A DNA stretch of 64,000 nt, taken from assembly GCA_023548195.1 (NCBI GenBank), contig JAJHZJ010000419.1, forward strand, positions 62,001-126,000. The letters are read 5' to 3'. Both the position numbers and the translations under genes were made by a program. Below are positions 1 through 10,973 of this stretch, piece after piece. Below the pieces are notes generated by a model. It searched no databases, was not told the DNA's origin, and saw only the letters and a list, made by a program, of their open reading frames with translations. This DNA is from Bettongia penicillata ogilbyi. Its lineage: Eukaryota; Chordata; Mammalia; Diprotodontia; Potoroidae. The first letter of the stretch is position 1, and each line of letters starts with the position of its first letter.

Positions 1-149
1 TACCTGTGTGTATGTGGTCCCACCAACTACCCAGATACGAAAAGTTTCAAGAGTTACAAATGTTGTCTTTCCATGTAGGAATGTAAACAGTTCACTTCTG
101 GTAAGTCCCTTAAGACTTCTCTTTGCTGTTTACTTTTTCATGTTTCTTC

Positions 150-1253
150 TCATTCTTGTGTTTGAAAGTCAAATTTTCTTTTCAGCTCTGGTCTTTTCAT
201 CAAGAGTGATTGAAAGTCCTCTGTTTCATTGAAAGACCATATTTTCCCTTGAAGTATTATACTCAGTTTAGCTGGGTAGGTGATTCTTGGTTTGAGTCCT
301 AGTTCCTTTGCCTTCTGGAATATCCTATTCCACGCCCTTCGATCCCTTAATGTGGAAGCTGCTAGATCTTGAGTTATCCTGATTGTATTTCCACAGTACT
401 GGAATTGTTTCTTTCTAGCTGCTTGCAAGATTTTCTCCTTGACCTGGGAGTTCTGGAATTTGGCCATAATGTTCCTAGGAGTTTCTCTTTTTGGACCTCT
501 TTCAGGTGCTGATCGATGGATTCTTTCAATACTTATTTTGCCCTCTGGTTCTAGAATGTGAGGGCAGTTTTCCTTGATAATTTCATGGAAGATGATATCT
601 AGGCTCTTTTTTTGATCATGGCTTTCAGGTAGTCCCATAATTTTTAAATTGTCTCTCCTGGATCTATTTTCCAGGTCAGTTGTTTTTCCCATGAGATATT
701 TCACATTCTCTTCCATTTTTTCATTCTTTTGGTTTTGTTTTGTGATTTCTTGGTTTCTCAGAAAGTCATTAGACTCCATCTGTTCCATTCTAATCTTGAG
801 AGAACTATTAAATTCAGTGAGCTTTTGAACCTCTTTTTCCATTTGGCTAATTCTGCTTTTGAAAGCATTCTTCTACTCATTGGCTTTTTGAACCTCTTTT
901 GCCAATTGAGTGAGCCTATTCTTCAAGGTGTTATTTTCTTCAGCATTTTTTTGGGTCTCCTTAACCAAGGTATTGACCCGTTTTTCATACTTTTCTTGCA
1001 TCTCTCTCATTTCTCTTCCCAGTTTTTCCTCCACCTGTCTAACTTGCTTTTCAAAATCCTTTTTGAGCTCTTCCAAGGCCTGAGCCCACCCAACATCCCC
1101 CTGGGGTGTCTGGGGTGCTGAGGCTCCACCCTCCATATCTTTCCCTGAAGGCAAGAATATTTCCTCGTCCTCGTCATATCCGAATGTTGGGATCATTTGC
1201 ATTTGTTGGAAAAAACTCTCTATAGTCTTATTTTTCTTCCCTTTTCTAGGCAT
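150..1253 (-). pseudogene. LINE-1-type ORF1 protein, full length with one premature stop
   Basis: ORF1p is a trimeric nucleic-acid-binding protein that packages the element RNA in the cytoplasm. The frame is 368 codons from ATG (1253-1251) to the stop at 150-152, broken only by TAG at 873-875 where related copies have GAG. A basic N-terminus (MPRKGKKNKT) is followed by a long heptad-rich coiled coil from about residue 56 to 160. An RRM opens with the typical NRSRRDNLKIMGLPE motif near residue 195. A C-terminal domain follows with KEKILQAARKK, IRITQDLA and a YPAKLSI motif. The domain order matches mammalian L1 ORF1p. The protein would stop after 126 residues, inside the coiled coil, so it is inactive unless the stop is a private or sequencing change. 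No ORF2 follows. Confidence 0.9.
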
Positions 1254-2083
1254 TTTCCCAGCCAGTTACTTGACTTCTGAGATTCCTGTCCACCCCCGCC
1301 TAGATCCGCCCAGCTAGTGCTTGGGCTCTGAGATTCAAATGGGCTTTTCACACCGCTAATCAATGTGAGCTTTAGTTCTGGTGCTGGGGTGGGGGCAGGG
1401 CCACCTCCCAGGCTCGGCCTCCTCAGGGGCTTTATGCAGAGACTTTCGGGAACGGAGTGGGGGGGGCGCCTCAGTTCCCTCAGGGGCTTTATGCAGAGGC
1501 CTTCAGTAAAACAGCGGGGTGGGGCAGGACCGTCTCCCAGGCTCAGCTCCCTCAGGTTGTTTATGCAGAGACCTTCCGTAATGAGGATCCTGCCTGCTGC
1601 TGGTGGGAGTCTTGGGCCGGCCTCAGCCGCTGCTGCCTCCGCTGCCGCCCACGCCTCTGCCTCCCCCACTTCCTGCCCCCGTCTCTGCCGCCACCGCTTC
1701 CTCCCGAGGGGGCCCGAGTCACGGAGACACTCCACTCCCCCTCTCGTCCAGCCCAGCCTTCTCTCTCACTTACCTGTAGCTTCTGTGGGCGGAGGGACTT
1801 TCCCAGCTGCCGGAGCTTCTGTCCCTGAAGCCTGCTCGGGTCAGCTTCTCTGGGGCCTCGGCCAGGGCAGCGCTGGGGGTGGGGTCTGCTTTCCGGAGCG
1901 CGACGGACCCTGGGGACGGGTCTCCAGGGCTCCCTGGAACGGAAATCTCTTCCACTCCATTTCTGTACCCCTTTCAGTGGTCCAGAAGATATGGGGTCTC
2001 TTTTTACATTAATTCTATGGGCTGTGGTTTCGGAGCTCGTAAACGTGCGTCCTTCTACTCCGCCATCTTGGCTCTGCCCCGCC
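1254..2083 (-). promoter_or_regulatory. HAL1 5' UTR / internal promoter region, CpG-rich with subrepeats
   Basis: This stretch is far richer in G+C and CpG than its surroundings, as expected for a young LINE 5' UTR with an internal promoter. A motif containing TTTATGCAGA (plus strand) recurs at 1431-1440, 1488-1497 and 1560-1569, spaced 57 and 72 bp apart. The related copy at 12.1 kb has only one equivalent near 12,550. Promoter function is inferred from the family. Long open frames on both strands here follow from low stop-codon frequency in GC-rich DNA and are not treated as genes. Confidence 0.6.
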
Positions 2084-2089
2084 AATGAA

Positions 2090-2669
2090 TATTTTTCAAT
2101 TGTTGGTGTTTGTAGTATACCAGGATAAATATCATCGTACTTCCTTCTCTCCCTGCATCCATCATATTTGGGGTGGAGGTTTGCACTATCATAGTATAAC
2201 ATGACATAGTATTGCATAACATTACATGACAATATATATTTCTTTTAGAGAAATACAACACGATAATAATGTGTCCTTTTATAGATGAAAACAGAACTTT
2301 GGTGTTTTGTATCAGCCCTCATCAAATAACAGCAGAAACATCTTATTCAGTCTTTAGGGTCACATGTTAGGAAGGTCAGAGATTAGCTGAAGTATCTGGA
2401 AGAAGATAACTGAAATTAGGAAGGGATAATTTTGGCAGAATAACATCTTTAGCAGTTAGAGGTAATCTATGGATTTCCTTAAGGATTAAAATCCTAGGAT
2501 TGCAAAAAAAAAATAAACATAAACCAACAACAGACTAAAGTCTAATACAAATAAAGATACTTTCCTCCGCTATAAACCAGCTATGTGTCCCACAAAATCT
2601 ATCCAGGGACTCAGTTCATAAACTACAGCATTAAGAAGCATTAAGCATAAATTCACTAACACCCCTGTG
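2090..2669. other. Unassigned AT-rich sequence
   Basis: No recognisable repeat or gene. It includes a short poly-A run near 2503 and a weak cluster of ATAGTATAACATGACAT-like words at 2190-2230. Confidence 0.5.
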
Positions 2670-2935
2670 GAATTAGACTTGTTTGTCTGACACTAAAGAT
2701 CAGACAGAACTAGGCCTCAAAAGTGGAAGCTGTATTCAGTTAGGCTTGATGTAAATAAAATCTTCCAAACCTTTTTGGGGAGGAGCCGTGTTCCTGTTCA
2801 CTAGATGTCTTCAAACAAAGTTGGGTGGCTACTGATTGATGATATTGTAGTAAGGTTTCTTTTTCATTTTGTGTTTGGAGTTAGTTTCTGAGGTCCCTCC
2901 CAAATCCAAGATTCTGGAATTGTGAAACTCCTAGG
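2670..2935 (+). mobile_element. CR1/L3 LINE 3' end fragment
   Basis: The order of words matches the 3' end of CR1/L3-type LINEs: ‘aaaagtggaa’, ‘ttaggcttgatgtaa’, ‘cttcaaacaaag’, ‘gttgggtggctac’, then ‘tctgaggtccctccc’ and ‘gattctggaatt’. It is highly diverged, consistent with an ancient pre-therian element. Assigned by eye. Confidence 0.6.
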
Positions 2936-2949
2936 TCCAATTGTGGAAG

Positions 2950-3046
2950 AATTGTCACTGTTGCAGTGACACTCTCACTGTCTTTTCCAAATTGTACACT
3001 TTAATTCAACCCTCTGCACAGAAGAGGTCCTCAATAAATGCCTGAT
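2950..3046 (+). mobile_element. Possible L2/MIR-type tail
   Basis: The stretch ending in ‘gaggtcctcaataaatgcctg’ resembles the conserved L2 tail (…gtgctcaataaatg…). Only the terminal part is recognisable. Confidence 0.35.
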
Positions 3047-4600
3047 GCCTCTAGATATATACGGAGTTATATTTCCCTTTGGGCCTACAGAAGCTAAACA
3101 AAAACAGGCAGGGTGCCCAAGTAGAATGGCAGCAAATCTGTACATTGGCAGGTGGCAATTTATGTCATTAAAAAAGACTTTCCGTTATCAATTATGTACC
3201 ACTTCAAAAGCCTACTTTCCTAAGGTATGGAGCAGAACAGGACTGAATGGATCTTTAGTTTCTGTGATAATTCTAATTTTCTTTTAGAAAGTATTTTGCA
3301 TTTTCTTTCAAGTCTGGGCAATTGTGTTAATCGTATATAATTTTTATTCAGTTGATTTCTCATCACCCAATTAAATTCAGCTGGGCCTCTTGCCTTGTAA
3401 ATCATCAGGACTGTGATTATCTTATGATAACCAGACACCCTGTTTTGTGTTCTTGCTTAATTGGTAATATACATAAGAAATGTTTGTGTTGGTTCTGTGA
3501 GATTAACGTCTAATTTTTGTAACAACAAAAATACTTTGACTTTGCATTTGTGCCAATATTAAAATATCTCTTCATCCCAAATGGTACTTGAAAACATTGA
3601 TTTCTTGGAGATATGTCTGAAAGAAAATAATTGGGTATGATATTGTCTGCTTGCATATGAGTGAATGAAAGCAAGATGAGTGTTAGTAATGCTGACTTTT
3701 AGAGAGGTGTAGGGAATTAGATTTAATTGTGTCACAAGCTGAGTGTCACTCTCAAACAATAAAACTATGAACTTTTCCTTGAGTGGCTATGAACAGGGAG
3801 AGTAAATTTTCTTCAAAGTAGCAGTGGCAAATTCTTTTGAATATATGGTTTACACCCTGACAAGTTGAAAATAGAATTTGGGTTGAAATGAGCTTTCAAA
3901 ATAGAAAATTTTAAGCGATAACAGTTAAAGAAAGCTCAGTCTGAAATTTAGGTGATAGAAATGTTAGGTCTATTAATACTTTTCTAGAGACTAATGTCTC
4001 TAGAATAACTGATACGTACATACACACATTTGACATATACACATATGTAATGAACATATATATTACACATTCATTAATGTACACATACACATGTAAAGGA
4101 TATGTTTGTGTGTTGTGTCATATTGCCACACACTGTGATTGCACCGTTGCTTCAATTATATTACACATAGAATACATATAGTATTTGCTCCTGAAATTTT
4201 AACATTCAATTCACCAGACAACAAAAAATGTTTTAAGATTCATGTGAATATTAAAACAAATATGTTTGAATATATATTTTTCATAATCTAATCTGCAAGA
4301 TTTCTGTTTATGGGTTTACATTCTTGTGGTGACAATGTCAATTTTTCAGAAAATGTGAACACAATTTAATGCTATATAAACTTGAGGAAGATATTTCTTG
4401 AAATGGTTAAAAGTATCCTTCCCTCTGCTCCATCAGTCAGAAATTGCTGATAGCCATTTTCAGCATCTATAATGGTTTGATGCCTATCTAGGGAACAAGG
4501 GTAAAACTGAACAGATCAAATGTAGTCTTTGCGCTTTATTGTACCTGACAGGTTTTTATTGATGGACAAATGGACCAGTAGTATTTTAATGTATTTGTGC
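3047..4600. other. Unassigned unique-looking sequence
   Basis: AT-rich non-coding DNA without a recognisable repeat or coding frame. There is degenerate CA/TA-rich sequence around 4015-4105. Confidence 0.5.
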
Positions 4601-4617
4601 ATCCATCTCTGTTTCAT

Positions 4618-4743
4618 GTATACATGTGCATATACACATACATACATTACACACATAGATATATACACACATATACATATGTATATATATGTACATATCT
4701 GTCTCTATCACTCTACATATATATCCTCCAAATCACATATGTG

Positions 4744-4808
<65 letters not shown>
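4618..4808. repeat. Degenerate CA/TA region ending in a pure (AT)29 microsatellite
   Basis: Mixed ‘acacatac’ and ‘tatacata’ repeats lead into an uninterrupted AT dinucleotide run at 4751-4808 (58 bp). The run directly abuts a SINE. Confidence 0.9.
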
Positions 4809-4811
<3 letters not shown>

Positions 4812-5050
4812 AAATGGGCAGCTAAGGGTGCTTGACTCAAACTCAGGAAGATTCATCTTCCTGAGTTTAAACCCAGTCTCAGACATTTACTAGCTATGTG
4901 AACCTGGGCTTGTTATTTAACCCAGTTTCTCTCAGTTCCTTATCTATAAAAACAAACAAACAAAAAAAAACTGGAGTAGGAAATGACAGACTAGTCTGAT
5001 ATGTTTGCCAAGAAAATGGGATCATAAAGCATCACATATAACTGAGCAAT
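4809..5050 (+). mobile_element. MIR-core (CORE-SINE) element, marsupial type
   Basis: It has the tRNA-like head remnant ‘gggcagcta’, the core ‘tactagctatgtgaacctgggc’ equivalent, and ‘ccttatctataaaa’. The tail contains ‘ggagtaggaaatgacagac’ and ‘tttgccaagaaaa’, which is characteristic of marsupial SINEs. Moderately diverged; it follows the (AT)29 run. Confidence 0.75.
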
Positions 5051-5274
5051 TGTAAAATATATCATACATATACAATCAGGGAAAGGGAATGTATAACCTC
5101 CAGTTCATGCAGCCTCTAGGTTGCAGGAAACTGACTGAATCCAAACTTCACAGAACAAATCTCCCTAATGAAAGGACTTATTCTGTGAAGCTTGGACTCA
5201 ATCCAAAGGCCACACCCGAGGATCTAGAGGGCCACATGTGTCCTTGAAGCCACAGGTGACTTATCCCTGGCATA

Positions 5275-5400
5275 CATAAGCATGTGTACACATGTTTATG
5301 TATGTATTTGTATATATGCTTACACATATGCATCAATATGTACAGGCACATATGTATACATGTGTGTATGTGTGTATATGCATGCATATGCACATTCATA
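5275..5400. repeat. Degenerate TG/CA/TA microsatellite
   Basis: Alternating purine-pyrimidine sequence with words such as ‘gtgtgtatgtgtgtata’ and ‘gcatgcatatgcaca’. It is impure and long decayed. Confidence 0.8.
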
Positions 5401-5439
5401 AACAGTCTTCTTACATACCCTCAGTTTAATTCAGTACAC

Positions 5440-5500
5440 CCCTAGTAGACACCTATTATATTCAAAATATTGTGTTAGGCTGTAGAAATGCAGAGACATT
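5440..5500 (-). mobile_element. Possible L2 tail fragment
   Basis: ‘acacctattatattcaaaatattgtgttaggct’-like order resembles the antisense L2 3' end (cctactatgtgccaggcactgtgctagg). Short and weak. Confidence 0.3.
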
Positions 5501-5807
5501 TTTTTTGAATAATTATCGTCAAAACGTTTTCATTCTTGCATAGTTGACCTTGAGGGCTACCCCACTCCTTCTTCCTCTTTAATGTTCATATGCATTCTTT
5601 CAAAATTAGGCAATAGCAGTAGTGGATCTGAGAATGAGTAACATAAACAATCATTTATACTCCTTCACACAGGGATATAAAATAGATTTGGGATGGAGAA
5701 AAAAGACAAAAAATATTCAGATTATCTCACAGTGAAAGAGATTTCCATGTTTGAGCTGAATAGCTTTTACTGTTCTTATTTGCTTTCCTCTGTACTTTAA
5801 TTGGACC

Positions 5808-6055
5808 GTTAGATAGTACAGTGAATAGAATTCAAGACGTTGAGTCTGGTGGACACATCTTTGTGAGCTCCAATATGGCCTCAAACACTTCCTAGCTGTG
5901 TAAACCTGGAGAAGGCATTTCACCCTGTTTGTCTCGGTTTCCTTATCTGTAAAATAAGCTAGAGAAGGAAATTGCAAACATCACCTGTATCTTTTCCAAG
6001 AAAAACCCAAATGGAGTTGCAATGAGTCAGACTGGACTGAACAATAGCAATAGCA
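5808..6055 (+). mobile_element. MIR-core SINE, marsupial type, near full length
   Basis: Read in order: ‘agtacagtgaatagaatt’, ‘cctcaaacacttcctagctgtgt’, ‘ccttatctgtaaaataagc’, ‘gagaaggaaattgcaaac’, ‘ttttccaagaaaa’ and ‘gagtcagactggactgaac’. This is the head, core and tail of the common marsupial SINE ending in ‘ggacacgactgaa’-type sequence. Confidence 0.82.
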
Positions 6056-6544
6056 TTTCAATTAAGTGCCCTGTGATGTGAGAATGCAATACTAGCAGCA
6101 TTTTACAATCACTGTATTATAAGGACTTTAATTCTCAGATTAGTGTGTTCAATTAAATATCAATCATATAATACCATTAATCCCATTTGATATCTTGACA
6201 TAGTAGTATGTTCAGTTGTACTGAGAACATGTGATAAGTTCTGAATAAACTGACATATACCCAAAAGGCAGGCATATTTCGGTATTATGTATGTGTCTAT
6301 ATGCATATGTGAATATACATGACAGGGGAAGAGGTAGGAAAGTGCCAGTATTTCACTGGTATGGGCAATGGTCTTTAAAATTTTGATCATATGCTCCTGT
6401 CAGTTAATAATTTTGGAGCTACACCACTAAAATATGTACATTTGTCTATAAATTATAGACAAGACCTAGTCTACCAATTATTGCATATAAACCAGAAATT
6501 TTCCATAATTTTTAAAGAGACAAAATTGACTATATTTATGTTAG
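6056..6544. other. Unassigned AT-rich sequence
   Basis: Nothing recognisable as a gene or repeat. Confidence 0.5.
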
Positions 6545-6800
6545 AGTCAATAGGGAGGGACTGAAGTCTGTTCATGGGAAGTAGCACAATTAGACCTATA
6601 CTTAGGTAAAATCTCTTTAGCAGCTGTGTGAAGGGTGTGTGAAGGGTACATTAGAGGGAGGAAAGATTTTAGGTAATGAGCCTAATTAGAAGGCTATTGT
6701 AGTGATAGAGATGATCCGTGAGGTCAGTCTAATGTGGGGGGTGGAGATTAATTTTATGTGAATAGAGATGTGACTCAATAGATACCCTAGAGAATAAAAT
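6545..6800 (-). mobile_element. Probable L2-family internal fragment (antisense)
   Basis: The words ‘ctctttagcagctgtgtgaag’, ‘gaggctattg’-like ‘aaggctattgtagtgatag’ and ‘gatccgtgagg’ occur in the order found in the repeat that lies inward of antisense L2 ends in mammals. A short ‘gtgtgaagggt’ tandem lies near 6635. Assignment is by memory and diverged. Confidence 0.4.
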
Positions 6801-8567
6801 AACAGTGTTTTTCTAAGATCTTTAATACTGAGGTCATGTATCCTTTTAAAACTTGTTGTGGAATGCCCCGGAACATGTTGGTCCTACCCTAAGTTTTAGA
6901 CTGTTTTTCAGTTTTCCCAGGAGTTCTTATAAAATAAGTAGATAATAAATATAGACAGATAAAATAGATAATGCTTTCCTAGGTGTTTTCTGTCTTGGGA
7001 TTTATTGACTACTGACTTATTATTTCAGATTTTCTCTTTTCTGATTTTCGTTATTTCTGATTTTCTCTTTTAAGTTCACTTCCAGTGACAAAACAAGATT
7101 TGACAACTGATTGGGTAGCTGAGATGAGGGAGAGAGAGAAGGAAAGGAAAAGAAGAACATGAATCTGATTTATTGGAAAAATGACGGTACCCTTGCATTG
7201 ATGGGGAAATTTGGAAGAAGGTACAAATAAGAAAAAAAAAATCTTTGTAAAACACTTCAGTTTAAACAATGCTTTTCATTTGAGGGACTACAAGTACAGG
7301 GGAATTTTTAAGAAACAAAAGATATTTAATTAGGGCATAACTAATCATTTAAATAGAAAGCAAGGTATGGTCTCTTTATACTAGGAGAAAATAACAAAAA
7401 CACATTATCTATTCAAATTATAGGACCAAAAAAGAAGATCCAATTTTTATATAAGTGTGGTTCAGGCCTTTTTCTTTCTTTAGGGTAAAAAATTCTTTGG
7501 GTTATCATTATGTCAAAAAATACAACTTTTTCCAAAGAAATATATGCATATGTATACACACATTCATTTATCCTGTCTCATTTATTTCCCCTTTTTCTTT
7601 TTCCCTTCCCCTCGCCCCATTCAGTTATCCTATTCTCCCCCCCCACACACACACACACACTCACACTTTTAAAATGTATTTTTGGACTCCATCCTTGGAT
7701 TATTTCCTTGAAAAAAGATACATTGTAGTTATAGTTATCCTCTTTCGATATGATCATAGGTTGGCTAGCTTTTATAGGTATATATTCTAAAAGTATATCA
7801 TTATGAATTTACCCTTCTCTTTTTTTCTCCACTAACATTTTCTTGATATGCTTATGACATTTGTTTTGAGAGGGCATGGCCTTATTTCAATATGTATCTT
7901 CCTATCTTTTGGTCATCATGGGGGACAAATTATTCATGTTTCATTCCCTCATTAATGAGATGTCAGCACATAATCCTTGCTGTTGAGAGCATTGTCATGA
8001 CTGATTCAATCCCTTGTGATATGACCTCCGTGCCATTTTGAGCTAGTCTTCAAAAGCGAGTGTATGTTATCTTAGGAGCTTCTTTGGAAGGTCCTCAGCT
8101 TAATGCCAACCTTTCTCTGCTCTAACATGAAAGTCATGTATATGCATAATTCAGAATGAAAAGCCTAGTCAGGAACAGTCAGCCATACATAAAGCTGTTA
8201 TTAGCTGCCATTTATTTTTAACACTTATTGTGAAAATACATGAATGTGATCTTATTGCCTTCATAAAAGTCCAGAGTGAGTTGTTGGGGCTGTTAATTTT
8301 CAGTTTCTCTGTGGTGGCAGAGGGTTAGCCTCTGGATATTCAAACCAGCTCTTTTTATTCTGCTTAAAACAATAATGTATCTATCACTATGGTTTTATAT
8401 TCCATCAGAGCTTTCTTTCCACTCTTCTTAGGCCTTCCTTCCCTCCCAAACTGATAAATTACTTTTCTTTTACTTCATGATTTGAATACAGAAAGTTTGA
8501 ACTCAGAACTTCACTATCTTTATCTTATGCCATTGCAAACAAAGAAACAGAAATAAATATATTTATA
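6801..8567. other. Unassigned sequence with a small (CA)n
   Basis: No gene or dated repeat recognised over 1.7 kb. The only clear structure is a C-run plus (CA)n at about 7637-7668. Confidence 0.5.
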
Positions 8568-8700
8568 TCAATCAATCAGTAAACATTTATTAAATATCTA
8601 TTGTGCTCTAAGTTCTATGCTAAGCACTGGAGATTTAAAAATAAAAAGAGGAAAAAGTACCTGTCCTCAAGGAGCTGATAATCTAATGGCAGAAAAAAAC
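8568..8700 (-). mobile_element. L2-type 3' end (antisense)
   Basis: ‘caatcaatcagtaaacattt’, ‘ctaagttctatgctaagca’ and ‘tcctcaaggagctgataatc’ match the reverse complement of an L2 3' end. The poly-variant end points left. Confidence 0.7.
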
Positions 8701-8962
8701 ATACACACGCATATGTATACACATGTATGTGTGTTTGTATGCATGTGTGTATACACAGATACATATGCATATGCCTATATATGTACACACACATACATAT
8801 ACATACATATATACACACATATACATATATATGTATATAGTATATACAATATATAGAGATATATCTATATCTATATATGTAGATATATTTATCTATATAT
8901 GTCTATATCTAATATAGATACACCTATCTATATTAGATATAGACATATGTATGTATATAGTA
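8701..8962. repeat. Compound CA/TA/GATA microsatellite with a 24-bp-arm palindrome
   Basis: The 260-bp block runs from CA-rich to TA-rich to GATATA-type repeats. Positions 8897-8920 and 8925-8948 are perfect inverted repeats separated by four bases (cacc), so the block could extrude a 24-bp hairpin. Confidence 0.9.
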
Positions 8963-9149
8963 GGAAACAATTAATGAGGACAAGGCACTAAAATTGAAAG
9001 GTTTTGGAGATAGATGGTAGTATACTAGTAGTATGTGTTACTCCACTATAGTCCTATTTTCTTACTTTTTTTCAGCTTTATGGCAACCCTGAGTTCTTGA
9101 ACCGTATGATAGGGAAGAGAAAGCTCTGTCAGATTTTCTTCATGAAACA

Positions 9150-9330
9150 CAAAAAGGATGTAGGATTTGGGTTAAGGCTTTGAGTTCAAGTCTGGTTTTT
9201 GCAAATTACTACTTATATGTCCTTAGGCAAGTTGTTCAACTTCCTTGGGTTTTGATTCTTCGCATAAAAATTAAAGTATGGACTGAATGACTCTTGGTCT
9301 CTTCCAGTTCTTCATTTACAAGTCTAGTGA
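9150..9330 (+). mobile_element. MIR-like SINE, diverged
   Basis: ‘gagttcaagtctggtttttgc’, ‘tccttaggcaagttgttcaac’, then ‘ggactgaatgactcttggtc’ and ‘cttccagttctt’ follow the MIR order. Confidence 0.6.
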
Positions 9331-9959
9331 CAAACTTGGTGGATGTATGTTCCTCAATGTTAATTCAGTGACTCTCATCATAAAAAGTGTGGCTACTAGA
9401 TGATCATATGTAGTTGGTAAATAATGAAGACTGATTCCTAAGGCATTGTGATTGGCACTGGCAAATAGAATATTCACTCTCTTCTAATCATAAATCTTTT
9501 ATTGAAGCATATTATTAAAACTACATAAATACAGACTCTACTACATACAGTAGAATCTGACCAAGATATGAACATTAATAGCATAAATAATTGGTTACTA
9601 ATAAAATTTACTTAAATTATGCTTATGACCTTATAAGCATAGACATCAGCTAACCTTATTATGTAATTGATTTTTCTATTAATTTACATGTGACATAAAT
9701 CAGAAGAGAGAGGAAAAATAAATGACTCCATTGGGGGATGGAAGTGAGAATTAGAATCTGGACCTGGGCTTTTATAGGATTAGGGAACTTCTGATTACCA
9801 AATTTCCTATACTAATTAGTATCTGCAACTGCCTGGGAGAGATGAGACTTTACATGATTTGGTAATACCCACATAACAAGTATTTGACTGATGTGAAATT
9901 TCAATCTAGATCATACTTTCACAGAGTTTAGTCATCTACATTTGGCATCATTGTCAAAC
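9331..9959. other. Unassigned sequence
   Basis: AT-rich DNA with nothing recognisable. Confidence 0.5.
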
Positions 9960-10138
9960 TATAATAACTTAAATTTGCATCACACTTTAAAGTGTGCAAA
10001 ACAATTTTGTATTCATTACCTTATATTTTTTCAACAGAGGAAATGATATTATGTACTTCATTTTAAGGATGAAGAACTATGTTTCAGAGAAATTATAAGA
10101 CTTGCCAGGTATTACATAGTTGGTAATATCATTTTTTT
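9960..10138 (-). mobile_element. MIR (antisense), diverged
   Basis: ‘cattaccttatattttttcaac’, ‘ttttaaggatgaagaactatgtttcagagaa’ and ‘gacttgccaggtattacatag’ match the antisense MIR core order (ttttacagatgaggaaactgaggc … cttgcccaaggtcacac). Confidence 0.65.
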
Positions 10139-10973
10139 TAATTTATCTATTCAAATTTTAATTTGTGGAATGAAACAAGCTTTTCCATGACATATTAGAA
10201 TCAGGGGGAGATGATAGCACTTGAAACTGCAAATCTATTATGTATAAATTGCTATTTTTTAAAAAATACATAATAAAGGCCAAGATGGTGGAATATAAAG
10301 ACACATATACTCTACCTATTACCCCACAGCCCATAAAATACCTATAAAGAATGACTCTCAATGAATTCTAGAGCAACAGAAGCCACAGAACAATGAAGTA
10401 GAGGAGACTAATAGCCCAGGGTGACCTGAAAGGCCAATGGGAAAGGTCTGTGACACCACCTTGATGGGACAGGACAGGGAGGAAGACTAGAGCAGGCTTT
10501 GGGGACGGAATGCCCAGTGGCAGCAGCACCAGCAGCAGTTGACAGATCCCTGAACCCTCAGGTGTCAAAGGTCAGTGAGAAGGCTTTTTCAGCTGGCTCA
10601 GAAGGGAGCAAGGTCTTGCCCCATATTTCAGGTCCCAGGCAGCAGCAGTAGAGGGCTCAGCATACAGTGGCAGCTCCCACAGCAGGCAGCAGCCAACATT
10701 CATTGTTAGAGGCCTCATCGTAAAGACCCTGGGGGAATTGAGCAGTTGATATGAACCTCAGCCCTGATTGCTGGTCTGGGGGAAATGGAGGTGAGGCTGT
10801 TGTGGAGAGGAAATTTTATTACTCCCAGATTCCGGACACAAAAGTTTCTGGTTGCTCCCAGATCAGTGTGAAGGTTTGATTGTGCCATCTTGGAGGAACT
10901 GAGATCTTACAGGTCTCCAGAGTCTACCCTAGCCTTGACAAAGAATCCAAAAGTCAAGTAACTGGTTAGGAAA

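Larger units (their letters stand above)
1..2083 (-). mobile_element. HAL1-type LINE (ORF1-only), young copy, 3' end beyond window
   Basis: Read on the minus strand, a GC-rich 5' UTR (about 2083-1254) is followed by ORF1 (1253-150) and the start of the 3' UTR. The 5' end carries the ‘gagccaagatggcggag’ signature seen in every related copy here. After the ORF1 stop comes the HAL1 3' UTR found in the copies at 13.9 and 28.2 kb, not an ORF2 endonuclease. The 3' end and its target-site duplication lie left of base 1. The single disabling change in ORF1 suggests this is the youngest copy in the window. HAL1 is a known class of LINE-1 derivatives lacking ORF2; assignment is by structure and by-eye comparison. 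Confidence 0.88.

Noticed and set aside
729..1121. 130-codon plus-strand frame
   Set aside because: It is the antisense shadow of the minus-strand ORF1.
1365..2261. Several long overlapping frames on both strands (up to 223 codons)
   Set aside because: They lie in the GC-rich HAL1 5' UTR where stop codons are rare. Frames overlap on both strands and show arginine/proline/serine-rich composition without motifs.
4529..4893. 98-codon frames rich in I/Y/H/T
   Set aside because: They are translations of the TA/CA microsatellite, with no real coding content.
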